Source: Fragum whitleyi
Taxonomy: Eukaryota > Mollusca > Bivalvia > Cardiida > Cardiidae
Direction: 5' to 3'
DNA: 64,000 nucleotides
Assembly (NCBI GenBank): GCA_948146395.1
Contig: OX411543.1
Coordinates: 64,863,474 to 64,927,473 of the forward strand
Part shown: piece by piece, positions 12,401 to 23,100 of the stretch
How the letters are laid out: the number at the start of each line of letters is the position of its first letter
Numbering within the stretch: position 1 is the stretch's first letter
Program-made: the position numbers and the translations under genes
Notes under the pieces: model-generated
Databases searched by the model: none
The model's input: only the letters and a program-made list of their open reading frames with translations
Told to the model about the DNA's origin: nothing

Positions 12401-14149
12401 AAGACAATGCAAACTATTTGCAAATTATACCCCGCTTGGCACGCAAACAAATGTGCAAAGCGGCGTATAAATATCAAGCAGTTTGCACCGTTCACTCTGA
12501 ACGCAGGGCTGCTCCATGGTCTTGCGTTACCTGTATTTCCGTTTTTGTTCGCACTCAATCTGTTGGATCCCTTAAGATACAGTATTATACTTAGAGTCAG
12601 GCAGAGTAACACGGATGATGTTAATATGTGAGTCAACAAGAGGTTCACAGTGGCTGACGTTTTTGGTATCAAGAGACATACGGCAAGGTTTAGATGCAGA
12701 ACGAGAATTGCTGAAAAGTGGGGAAAATTATTATTATTATTAGCTCGGCTGTTTTCGGAAAAAACCCCGAGGTATTGCTATAGCCTCCGTGTCGTTGTCG
12801 TAGTTGTCGTCGTCGTGCGAAAAGTTTGACATTTTGTTATATCTCTGGTTCTACAGAAGGCATTCACTTGAAACTTGGCACACTTATTCACCATCAAAAG
12901 AGCAGCCTATACTATCATTTTTAATGATATTTCAATTTTTGATTTTTATAACTAAAGCTTGAATGAAGAATTTCTTTTCATTCTTTTACATATCGATTGA
13001 CTAAAAGCACGTCTAAAGATTTAATAATTGATTAAAATAGGCCTACCATTTGCATTATATTCTAACTGTTGACCGTTTTCCAGTTTGATACCCTTCATCA
13101 TTTCACCTCCGAATGGGATACAGTATAACACACACTGTACCAGGAACCAAACCAGAACTGCCAGTGTAACGTTGATATCAAGTAATCCCGCCAAAGGGAG
13201 CGTTGGTATTGCAAAAAGGTCCCAGTCTCCCTGAGTCGAATAGACATTTAAGGTAGTGGACCCGTAAAATTTTCGCATCATTTCGGAACGCAGGATCTTT
13301 CACAATGTAATCTGAGGTTTCCTAATGAAATCATCAGGAAACCACAGTAAACATTGTTAAAGTTCATGACTTCCGAAATGTTGCGGAACTGCTGTGGGTC
13401 CACTTCCATAGGGCAAGTTTAAGATTGCGTAAACGCCGAATAATCATTTAAGGGTATCATTTACGGAATTTTTACCTGTCACGAGAAGTTCTAAATTTGA
13501 GAAATGTAACTCGGCGTGCACGTGTACCGACGTGTAGACTTAGCCGGGTATCATTTCTTGTTTTTGCATCATGGGTGCATTCGTGAAAAGCCGATCTCAA
13601 GAAGTTATTGTTCATTAGTCTTTTGTGATCTGAACCCCCGGCTTCAGTGAAGCTACGAGGTGCAAACTGAATTTCTATTCTATTTCATAATCGTTTGACA
13701 TGGGTTCCGTTGTTAAAAAGTATGCTTTCAATAGCCTATCGTACACCAACTTAAACAAATAACAAAAGGGAAATATTTTTGTCGGCAATCTCAATCATTT
13801 AGGCCCTATTCTTTAGAAAATATCTACGAAACGGTCATTGCATTTGTCAATAACTTAATTTAAATTGTGTCCATCAATATTCGTGTCTTCTTATTGGCTA
13901 AAAAGTTGGTTTTATTGCCCAATGAAAACAATTTTGAGTACGCAGCTGAAGTTGTCGACATTTTGACTGCATGATAAGTTGTACAAGTCGGAGAAGACTA
14001 CTTTTTACCATCATTTTGGGGTACATACAAGCCACCATAGTTACCGTTTGTACTTTCAACGTAATGAAGAACGTGTATGACGTCATAAACACGGCAAAAA
14101 ACGCCACACCTTGAGGACCGCCCATCCTGTATTGTACATCTGATGACAT
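8515..14149 (-). CDS. TM7SF2: Delta(14)-sterol reductase, TM7SF2/LBR family (seven exons, complete)
   Basis: Family members are multipass membrane enzymes of the endoplasmic reticulum or inner nuclear membrane that reduce the C14-C15 double bond in sterol synthesis with NADPH. Minus-strand exons are 14045-14149, 13047-13230, 12531-12710, 11627-12013, 10918-10998, 9879-10001 and 8515-8675. They join in phase to 406 aa plus stop, against 418 aa in human TM7SF2. Diagnostic motifs are FMGRELNPR (ERG4/ERG24 signature 1), ISGWWG and RHPNYLGD (signature 2). The C-terminus has [17 protein letters not shown] and ends PWIY, like the PYIY end of vertebrate proteins. Hydrophobic stretches occupy most exons. 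The N-terminus is short with no Tudor domain, so it is the enzyme-only form rather than LBR. It is convergent with MAPKAP1 and divergent from the sulfotransferase. Confidence 0.94.
9040..9460 (-). repeat. Degenerate dispersed repeat, copy 2, with a palindrome inserted
   Basis: It shares CTTCAAGGCT, TTCATATTTGGTATG and AAGGTCATCTG motifs and a GTGTTTCACA-containing end with 62110-62390. The palindrome at 9268-9342 interrupts it. Confidence 0.45.
9268..9342. repeat. Foldback palindrome
   Basis: TAGACTGGTC...CGAATATCAGAATAGCC is mirrored by GGCTATTCTAATATTCG...GACCAGTCTA. The arms are about 34 bases with a short CTATCCTG spacer. Confidence 0.8.
9879..10001 (-). CDS. TM7SF2: Sterol reductase exon 6 ([14 protein letters not shown])
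   Basis: The exon encodes [14 protein letters not shown] then [20 protein letters not shown]. The acceptor is ATTTTAG and the donor GTAATA. Confidence 0.93.
10184..10531. mobile_element. AGCTCACCTGAGC-type repeat element, copy 1
   Basis: It starts with the hairpin AAGCTCACCTGAGCA...GCTCAAGGTGAGCTT and ends GGTGAGCCATTAAGGGCC...GGCCCCCTTATT. Inside are two related subunits about 145 bases apart (ATGATTATCTTGATGAAATC). It lies between sterol reductase exons 5 and 6. A relative is at 52670-53313. Confidence 0.7.
10918..10998 (-). CDS. TM7SF2: Sterol reductase exon 5
   Basis: The exon encodes [19 protein letters not shown], matching vertebrate GYYIFRGANSQKNTFRKNP. It is flanked by TTTCCAG and GTAAGT. 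Confidence 0.92.
11627..12013 (-). CDS. TM7SF2: Sterol reductase exon 4 (GRELNPR)
   Basis: The largest exon carries [33 protein letters not shown] and [10 protein letters not shown], all family hallmarks. The donor is GTAAGC. Confidence 0.93.
12377..12510. mobile_element. ~125-bp palindromic element (family P), copy in sterol reductase intron
   Basis: It has the order CCTGAGTTCAAGATG..AAAC, GCAAACTATTTGCAAATTATA, CCCCGCTTGGCACGCA, a short loop, then the inverse ending CTGAACGCAGGG. It lies about 20 bases past the donor of sterol reductase exon 3. The open frames across it come from the palindrome. Confidence 0.75.
12531..12710 (-). CDS. TM7SF2: Sterol reductase exon 3
   Basis: The acceptor is CTTTTCAG and the donor GTAACG. 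The exon encodes two hydrophobic spans ([30 protein letters not shown]) and ends NKNGNTG, leading into the GNVIYDWF of the next exon. Phase fits on both sides. Confidence 0.85.
12742..13020. repeat. AGCTCGGCTGTTTT-type dispersed repeat
   Basis: It begins AGCTCGGCTGTTTTCGG, then has CCGAGGTATT and a GTCGTTGTCG-rich stretch. The same order occurs at 62777-62880. Non-coding. Confidence 0.5.
13047..13230 (-). CDS. TM7SF2: Sterol reductase exon 2
   Basis: The exon encodes [15 protein letters not shown] and [13 protein letters not shown], matching the vertebrate FLIQ...LP-G...G-LKYRLNG region. The acceptor is CGACTCAG. A MITE ends only about 17 bases upstream of this acceptor. Confidence 0.88.
13248..13411. 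mobile_element. MITE with TTAAGGTAGTGGACCC ends, copy 2
   Basis: Best-preserved copy: TTTAAGGTAGTGGACCCG at the left and GTGGGTCCACTTCC at the right, with inner hairpin GGTTTCCTAATGA...TCATCAGGAAACC. It abuts the acceptor side of sterol reductase exon 2. Confidence 0.75.
14045..14149 (-). CDS. TM7SF2: Sterol reductase exon 1 (start codon, first membrane span)
   Basis: An ATG at 14149 opens 35 codons with a GGPQG motif, equivalent to the EFGG-PG start of the vertebrate enzymes, followed by a hydrophobic span. The donor is GTAACT. Confidence 0.88.
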
Positions 14150-14218
14150 GTTGGTAGTCTTATACGATTACTTATCCTCCTCTTTCTACAATAAAAAAAA
14201 GGTTTAAACAAAGTTATG

Positions 14219-14219
14219 T

Positions 14220-14257
<38 letters not shown>

Positions 14258-14258
14258 A
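14219..14258. repeat. TA/CA microsatellite
   Basis: A run of TA dinucleotides passes directly into CA dinucleotides. It lies about 70 bases upstream of the sterol reductase start codon. Confidence 0.9.
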
Positions 14259-14299
14259 CCGTCAGACATATCTTTGTCTAACAAGTTTCTAGGATCGCA

Positions 14300-14612
14300 T
14301 TTTATCTTATAACTATACAAATATCCATGTGATAACATCTCATATGATAATTTTTGATATCACTTAGTTATATTTAGAATAATTAAATAATGCGGTTATT
14401 TTTAGAAACTTGCGTTTCAGTAAGAAACATCGACGAGAACAAGACAAATAGAAGTTATAAGGTAAATATAATATATACTTCGTGTATTGTATAAAAAATA
14501 TCTAACTCAGTTGTGAGAATTGATAATTGTCTCGACAGAGCCTCGACAATTATCTATTCTCCCAACCTCGTTAGATATTTTTCCATACAAAACACAAAGT
14601 TTTTATTATATA
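14300..14612 (+). mobile_element. Hairpin MITE family C, copy 2
   Basis: It opens TTTATCTTATAACTATACAAATATCC and contains AACATCGACGA. Its core hairpin is TGAGAATTGATAATTGTCTCG / CGACAATTATCTATTCTCCCA. It lies in the promoter-side interval between the divergent sterol reductase and sulfotransferase genes. Confidence 0.75.
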
Positions 14613-15129
14613 TATATAAATGAAGTCATCAAAACGTCATCTGACGCACGTCATTGCGAAAATTTGTATCGTTCAGGCGGGACGCTTATGAAAATAACAG
14701 AAATGAAACGTACAAAACTGGTATTTATGTTCGAAAAAAAATCTGTAGCTTGACTTTGTTTGTGACAAGCTAATCTTAACCGAGTCTAAAATTGAAAAAT
14801 TATTAAGCTCGCCCAGGCTCCATTAAAAACATTTCTATACTAGACTAGGTTAAAATCAGCTTTTCAGTCTCATGATAGATCTTATATTTATTTTAGATTT
14901 AGTTGTCCGCGTTTTTTCCCAAGTGATTTATGTGTGGATAAAAATAAATTGTAAAAGATATTAACAATAAAGGTGCTCCTTTTAATCAAACATTCAACTT
15001 TACATATAACACTTGCCTCTTATTTAATTTTAAAACTCTAGTTTCCACCGATTTGTATACTGAGTTAAAAACTGTAATAACGATAGTTTACTATATATGA
15101 AGGTCATGTCATGTGTTCAGGATGACAAC

Positions 15130-15428
15130 ATAGACCTAACTAGGATTTCGAAATTGATACGCACTCAGAAGGCGACCAACATAGAATATATAGGATAAAG
15201 GCGATATGTGGCGATACTGAAAAAAGATGAAAGTCCATCGTCTTTTTTTATGATTTTAACGGTTGGTGAATAATCAAAATATCGCTTCTGTTTCGATGTT
15301 ATGATCATGTATAAAATATCGCTTCTGTTTCGATGTTATGATCATGTTATGATCAGTCATCAACGGCAATTTTCGAGGATTTAATTCTATTACGCACTTG
15401 CATAATATGCGTAATGGTACTTACGCCC
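15130..15428 (+). mobile_element. MITE family E (GGCGTAGCTA ends), copy 1
   Basis: It begins CATAGACCTAACTAGGA and ends CATAATATGCGTAATGGTACTTACGCCC. Shared interior motifs are GGCGACCAACATAGAATATA, GGCGATATGTGG and TTTCGATGTTATGATCAT. The last is duplicated in this copy only (about 15283-15345). It continues straight into a family P fragment. Confidence 0.75.
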
Positions 15429-15433
15429 AACCG

Positions 15434-15513
15434 GGGGTAAACTGTTTGCTAATTATATCCAGCTTTGCACGCAACTACAAGTGCGTAGCAGGGTATAATT
15501 TGCACGCAGGGCT
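15434..15513. mobile_element. Family P palindrome, partial
   Basis: GTAAACTGTTTGCTAATTATA, CCAGCTTTGCACGCAACTAC and the inverse GCAGGGTATAATTTGCACGCAGGGCT are present. The right arm is shortened. Confidence 0.6.
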
Positions 15514-16046
15514 GGTTTCCATCAATTCATATGCATGTACTGAGTTAAAATATGTTATTACGGTGAGTTGGAGAAGCAGGACTTTCCACTTAGGTGTGAC
15601 GAGTCTAATTTTTGATACCGATAGGTTCTGCGTATAGGATGAAAGCATTCGCGTTCAACAATTGGAGAAATATTGTCCAGTTTTGCAGTTTTTCAAACGT
15701 TTTTGTGTCATGAACACAGGACTAGTTTTGCGGTTCGTTAACTTTTATACGGTTTGAAATGAGATAGGAATGTTTTAAACTTACCTGCTCACGGTCTGTT
15801 CATTGTCGTTATCTATAAATATCTAGGTCAGGTATCCCTTTTCTAATTTGTGCTATTTTAGCAATAAATATATGGGGGTCGAAATTTTAAAATTGTCATT
15901 AGATATGCCAAATTATGAGCATCGAGATATTTTATTCATTTTACCGACAGCCAACTTTGAATAGTCCCGTCCATTTTACTTTCGAACATTGTGTCTGGAA
16001 TTTGTGTACTGACTTGCCAATATAAATGCCTTATTCCCAGTCCAGA

Positions 16047-16100
16047 CCGTGCAAGGCGGGGTATCATTTTGCACGCGTTTTCATCTTGAACGCATGGCTG
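16047..16100. mobile_element. Family P palindrome, right half only
   Basis: GTGCAAGGCGGGGTATCATTTTG then CATCTTGAACGCATGGCT. The left half is absent. Confidence 0.5.
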
Positions 16101-16927
16101 GTCATTTTACAAAGAGCACAAAGAACTAGATTGTGATCAAACTAGGGAGTTGGGGTCATGGTGCTGGTATCCCGGCGTCGTGTCATGCGACTGAGTCCGC
16201 CCCATTCTGCTCTATTTTTTAGTAGCTCACCTGTCTCACCTTTGTTTTATTTACCTTTTCCACGCGGTTCTAGAGATGTGGACCGGGTATCCGGACCTCC
16301 TCACTCCCGAAATATCAGCAGACTTATGTCATCATTAGAGTATATAGGGACAGGAAACTGATATGAGCGTTTTTTTGCTCGTCTACTCTGGAATTTCAGA
16401 CTTTAGATGGATAACTTACTCCATTTTAGAAAAATCCCTTTCTTTCTAACTTTTCCTCTGTGAGTGTGTATGTCATTGTTGGTTTTCCGTCTAAAAGTGG
16501 TTACATTGCCAGTTACAAGTTTCAGTGACTCCGCAGACCGTCACATTTACAAAATATGCCATAAATTAATATTGCACAATGCGGAAATGTAAATATGGAT
16601 ACGTACTCTAACCATAATACACTGCATATGAGAACAATAAAGACCCGTCGTCGGAAACAATGCAAAAATCCTACAAATTCTAGTTTTCGACAGTTTTTGA
16701 AGACTATAAGTACTTTGATATTTTTATCGGTAAGTTCCATTTATTTCCGCTTAATACTTCGTGATGTTCGTAATTCTCCGTTTATCGTGACTAATCGTAC
16801 TAAACATTCCGAATCGATTAACCTACTTTCACTTTTGAATCTAGTGACATGGATCATGAATTCATCGCATATTGATCAACTAGTTTATGAATATACCTGA
16901 CATGTGAACGGAGATACGTTGTATAAT

Positions 16928-17114
16928 ATGGATCCGATATTCACTAAGATTCTAGATCGTGAAGGGAAAGGCAATGATGTCGTGAAGTATCAAGATATGA
17001 TCCTTCCGGCTCAACCTTTCAACAGTAAATGGGCTGTCAAAAGAAAGTTTGCAGCTCTAAAGGCAATACCGTATCAAGATGGAGACGTGTTTCTGTGTGG
17101 TTTTCCAAAATGTG
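16928..17114 (+). CDS. Sulfotransferase exon 1
   Basis: From the ATG through GFPKCG; the last G of the exon begins the split Gly codon. The donor is GTAAGA. A poly-G run follows at about 17147-17160. Confidence 0.85.
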
Positions 17115-20100
17115 GTAAGAATTAGTATCAGTATACTGATGAACAGGAGGGGGGGGGGGATAAACTCATTTTCAAGTCCAGGGCGGGTTTGCGGATGGGG
17201 ACGCGGCCTACTGAACTCATCGGGTCACCGTGTCGGATGTTATGCAGGGGTGTGGAAATACGACTTTTCTCCACTTGTCCATGGACAAGTAAAAGTCGAT
17301 TTCCTACTTGACCAGGATCAAAATGAACTTCCCGGAAAAAAAATGAATTCTGAATAGATATTCAGAAAACATTGTTTTGAATGAAGCAAATGCTGTACAA
17401 AAAAAACAAACAATAGAATGAATTTTCTACTCTTTACTATTGTTTTAGTACTGTTACATGATTTGCTCTGGTATTCAATTGTGAACGGAAAAGTGGCCTA
17501 GAAAAATGTACTTGCGGGCATGGGAATTCCACACCCTGCTATGTTAAGTTGACGTTGACCATTCGAAAAATAACACTGAAGTCTAGTCCAAAAATTAGAT
17601 AGATGATAGAGGTATTCCTTATAATTTAGTAAATTGTGGAAATCATGAACTATTTATGTATTCTTTATCATTAAACCGAGTCGTACAACTTCAGTGCTCT
17701 GAGCTTGCACGAGAATCCGGGTCCACCAATATATTAGTAATTCCTAAATGTAGGATGAGCAACTAAGGACTCACACGAATGTGGTTGTAGCACTGTTGTG
17801 AGAAATACATGTAAATACAAGGAATCCGCTGTTAGGTGCTCTATTTGCCGTCATCATATGACTGAAATGTCATTAAAGGGCACATTCAATAAACCCCAAA
17901 TCTTGATCATGCATCCATTATTATGATGATGTATGGATTCAATATAAGACCGGCCTTGTCATGCGGACTCCCCGACGGTCGCAACCATTCTTTCCGATTA
18001 TTTGTCTCCCACCAATGGGTTGATAATCGTACTCCGATCTATGTTGGATTGCAGCTGGAGGCTAGGAAAGAATGTAATGGTAGTACTGGTGTGAGAAATA
18101 CAAGGAATCCATTGTTAGGTGCTCCAGCCGCAGCGGTATAACTAAAAGAATGATGAAAGCAGCGTAAAACAGCATTCAAACAAACAAACTCGTCATGCCT
18201 AACCCTGTATATTACAACTTTGCTTCAATATTTCAGGAAATCACTGGATGTCCAACTTGATATCATTTATGCAACATCCACAGCAGATTGACCAACAGAA
18301 TTCTATCATTGTACCCCTGGTGGACTTGGCATCAATACACGAACTTAAGAGACGACCCCCACCAAGGTTATTTGCTTCTCATCTCAAGTTTGAAAGACTG
18401 CCTACAGAACATATAAAGAACAGAGGGAAGATCGTGTTGGTGGTCAGGAACCCGAAGGATGCTGTTGTCTCGCTATTTTACCATTCAAAACACCCAAGTA
18501 TAAACAATGATCAGTCCTGGGATAACTTCGTAGACTGTTACATTGAGGGCAATGGTAACCATAACACAGGGACTCGGCACAAAGTGAAAAAAAGCCTTAT
18601 AAAATGATTTGGCAGGAAAAAATGAAAAAAATAGCATATAAATATAGACTCTATATTATATACTTTTTTATTTTTTTTCTGCCAAATCTTTTTATAAAGC
18701 TTATTTATCATGTGTCAGGTTCCTGTGAACCATAGTATTTAATTAACACATTGAACCTGTGTTCAAGATGGCAAAATATTTAAGAGGTGAAGAGAGTTTT
18801 TATTGATTTCATGGAGGTATAAAAATATAACCACCCACAATAATGAGATTAGTACAATGTGACTAGCTTTTAGTTTCAAACCACCATGAAATCAAAAAAC
18901 GCTTTCTTCGAATCTTATAATTCAATGTAATGAAGCAAAACGTAAATAGGGCAGATTTCTTTCCGGACTTCTTTGTGTGGAAGCTTACAATATAGCTTCA
19001 TACTCAAAATTCATCAAATTTGGGAATGAATTTAATTTTTCAGCCAATCAGATTCGCACGAAAATTGTTGAAACCAACCAAAATTAAATTACATTTTATT
19101 TTGAAATAAAAAAAAAACAAAACAATGATACCATTCCCGGCGTTCAGAAGGCAAAACGTGGCGAATTGTTTTCAAATCAAATCCTGGATAACACGCAAGT
19201 TAACATGCAAATTAGAACATATTTACAAACAGTTTACACGTTGTTGTCATCTTAAACGCAAGGGCTCTTTTGCCCTAGCCTTTTGGTTTAAAGCGGAGAA
19301 TCATTTTAATCGTTTTTACTATAGACAACACCAGTCTAACATTTTGACTGGACCTTATTTACAATTTGGAAACAAGAATTTCATATTGAAACACTTTTGT
19401 TTATTATTTTCTCTTTTGTCAGAGAACGTTGTTGAAAATGGTATATAAGAAAAAATGCTAATTACGAAAAACTTTTGAAAATTTGACCGTGGTTTTTATA
19501 GTGCTAAAGGGGGAATTGATTTAAGAAATAATTATTTGAAATACCTTTTTGGTGATCGGTGTACAGTGAAAACTCTTTTTGATACCAATACATCTAAACA
19601 CAAACCTTTCTTATTGACGTCACAATTACCATGATCGTTATAGCGATGTTTTGTTTCCTGTTCGTCTGTTTGTCCGTTCGCCCATTCCTGCGTCCGTCCG
19701 TTAACCTTTTTCGCAATAAAGTCCACGAATATAATCGGATTCTCATGAGTCCACAAATATCATCAGATTATGCATTATACGATTGTATATTTCAGTGATA
19801 CTCGGTTCCTACTTCGACTACCTGAATTCATGGTCAAACGTCATCAGGTCTTGGTTATATAAAGATATCCTCATTGTATATTATGAGGACTTGATAAAGG
19901 TAAGGTTTTATTTTGTGATTTACGCTAAACTGAGCACAACTTGCTTTTGATGAGCTATATGGGCCAAAAAGGATCTGCTGTCCCTCTTTAGACGTCCGTC
20001 GTCATACATTTCTTAAACATCTTCTCTGTAACAACCTGGTATATTTCAATCAAACTTGACAGAAATGTTCCTTGGATTTTTATGCTGTAAATATGTTCAT

Positions 20101-23100
20101 TTGACCATAACTTCATTGCTAAAATAACATTGGTTTGACCTAGACATTGAAGCGGTTCAGTGCTTAAATGTTGTTAGGGACAAAAAACAGAATATCTCGA
20201 ATTGGGAGACAATCTAGCTTTTAGGAAAAATAAAAGAATACGAATTATGTAGATTTAATAATTGTTTGTATATGCTTTTCTTTACAAATTGAGATCAGAA
20301 ATAGCTTCTCAGACTTTTAACAAGGCTCCTAATGTTATCACAATGGGATATGAGGAGACCGATTAAGTGTTGGCTGTTAGAGCCGCAGAACCGTGGCCGG
20401 CTTGACCAGGACGACATCCATTAAAGTCCAGTGCTTGTTCAAGTCATTTTGAACTAAATGAAAGCCTGTGGACTTTTTGTAGACAGTCTATTATCTTCAA
20501 TTGTCTCTTCAAGTTGTTTAATACAGGTTTTCGATAATGACCCAATTTTTCAGTAAATGCCTTTCCAAGTAATAATAAAATAGACTTTTTGTTGAAACAA
20601 TTCAGAAACGGTCAATAACAAAATACATGTAGTTTTAAGTTTCAATCAAAGTAAGATTTGCTAAATGAAAGCCTGTAGATGCTTAAAAGCCAGTGGAGCG
20701 ATAAAGGCCATCTTAACCCTTTGTTTTACGATTATACGTATAAACACGACTCTACACTTTAACCCTCGATCCGAGAATTGCGGATCGAATGTTTTACACA
20801 TGGCGCCTTCGGCTCCCACAGTACTTTGCCACAGTACTTTGACTTTCAGCTCTCATAGGTACCCAATAACTACTTGGGCGGAGAGGAACAATCTGAGGTA
20901 AATTTTTTGCTTAGAAAAATTCCCGTGGTCTGGATTCGATCCCGGACCTTCCGATCCCAAAGCCATCGGAATCAACGGTAGGAATCTGTCTAATACTGCA
21001 ATTCTAAACAGACCTACGAACTGTTCATAAAGGCAAATTGACATATTCCTGTTAAACGAATGACTTCTTAGAAGTAAATGTTCTCCTCTTAAATTATTTT
21101 GATTTCTCTAAGCGCACTTTAAAATCTGTGTTAAAAAGGCAGGGTACGCCACAGAGTAAACACAGACTACACTTTAAGAAAGGAGTGACAGTTGACTAAG
21201 GTCCATAGACCTTGGTATGCTTGCTGATGTCATGAAAATGAACCTTTAAATATTTGCTTGCCTTGCTGACCAAGGAATAATTTGGATGTACAGCAATTAA
21301 CAATGGGTGGGCTGACTTGAGTCTCACTATGAAAGCTTCTGAAATACTTTTTTGTAACTGTAATAGGCAAAATGACATAGGTTAAAATGCACGTTGATAA
21401 GTTACTCGTAAACAAGCACTTATGCAGTAAAAATAAATAAAATAAAACACATTGTATTTTCAAAACTGAGCCCTGACGTACGCTTGAAGTCCATTACTAT
21501 GGGTATTTCGGGTTTATTTAAAAAGTATTTAATAGGAGTTGAACGTAGTCCCTCCTTTTCGACTTTGAAAGTACATGTAGCGAGTTAATCTTCCGTTCTT
21601 TTTTAGGTATTGTTCAAACCCGTTTTATCTATTTTGAAAGAATAGCACGGGAATTTAACCGTTAAAAGGAGATTTCACGGCTCACCGCGCAAAATCTACA
21701 TATACCTGCCAGGATTATTTTTAAGATAATGGATACACCCAGCCTTATGCAAGAGTAACAGCCAATTTAGAAAAAAAGACGCGATAAACTGTTTGCAAAT
21801 AAAACAACAAAGCGGGTTGTAATTTACAAACAGTTTGTCGATTTTTGTCACCCAGAATACAGCGCATGTCTCGGATCCGAATATGGCGGATTGTTTCATC
21901 TCTCACATTGTATTTAAACTACATCAAGTTTCGAACAAGACTATCATTGGCCGGTGATAGGGATTAATTTTCTAATACAACGATCCAAGACTGGTTTTGT
22001 TTTACAATTTCGAAATACATAAAGCTTTTTCATTTTCAAGAGACATATGTATAAGAAAAATAATTTTGTAAAATGAAAAATAAACACATGGGCCCGATAA
22101 CAAAACAAAAGTTTAGGAGTAATCTCGGCGTTTATCATTATAACATATGGTTAACCCCGATGTTAGATAGAAACTTTTGATATGCTATCGGGCTTTTGTC
22201 TGAATTTTTCTTGTAATTGGTACCAACCGGGATTCAATAATATCTGGTTATTGTTTGATTTGAGAAATATTAAGGTAGACGATGATATATATAGAAGAAT
22301 GAAGGTTAGGAGTTATTGATACTTGATACAATACGATTCAAAATTTCGACTTTCTTAAACAAAATTTAATGCTCATTGACTAACTGTTTAAACCGTTTTG
22401 TCATCCTGAACGCAGGGCAAGTTTTAACCCTCCTCACACTGCTCTCGACATATCCTTGCAGTTCACAAAGCTTTGGCAGACAATATCGACAGACAGAATA
22501 GACTAAGATCAGGTTGCAAAGACATGTAGTCTGATCTATGCATACGCATCAAAATAGGCTTTAGAATTATTTAGACACAAAGCTTTTTTGGTTTTGCAAT
22601 TAAGTTTACAAATATGATCAATTTCTTTTGTAATTTTCACTGTATCAGTTTGATTTTAAGTAGGGTTCTTAGTAAAAAAAAAATGAAAACGCGGGAAAAC
22701 GAGAACTTAGGAGTACTGCTCAAACAAATTGGATGAGAGAACGTGTAGTTTGTAATAGTCACTTTACATATTCTCTTAAAGCAATTAAGTGCCTGAAATA
22801 TCATGTTAAATTGGGAAAAATTGATAGTCATTAGAGAATCACAGGCCCCCATGCGCCTCTTTTTTAAATTTCAACATCACTCGTTAACGAGTAGGTTAAA
22901 TGAACGCTTTTGTAAGGCAGCCACTGACTCACTATATACGTACTGGTTTTAATTGGTTTTAATTGGCTTAGTAACATTTCGACAATGAATATGAAAACCA
23001 CGTAGCCCTAGATTGAAAGTGCTGTATTTACGATGATATTGTTGGTGGAGAGTATATCCTTGTTTATAGATGCCAGTCATATCCTGTTGGGGGCTTTATT

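Larger units (their letters stand above)
14150..16927. other. Intergenic interval between divergent sterol reductase and sulfotransferase
   Basis: It holds a microsatellite, MITE C (14300-14612), element E (15130-15428), and family P pieces at 15434-15513 and 16047-16100. I see no convincing exon. The start-proximal part of either gene could include untranslated exons that cannot be recognised from sequence. Confidence 0.6.

Noticed and set aside
12265..12672. Plus-strand open frames of 87-109 aa
   Set aside because: They are shadows of sterol reductase exon 3 on the other strand and of the family P palindrome.
16904..16927. Upstream GTG start for the sulfotransferase
   Set aside because: Nuclear animal genes start at ATG; the in-frame ATG at 16928 gives a family-typical length.
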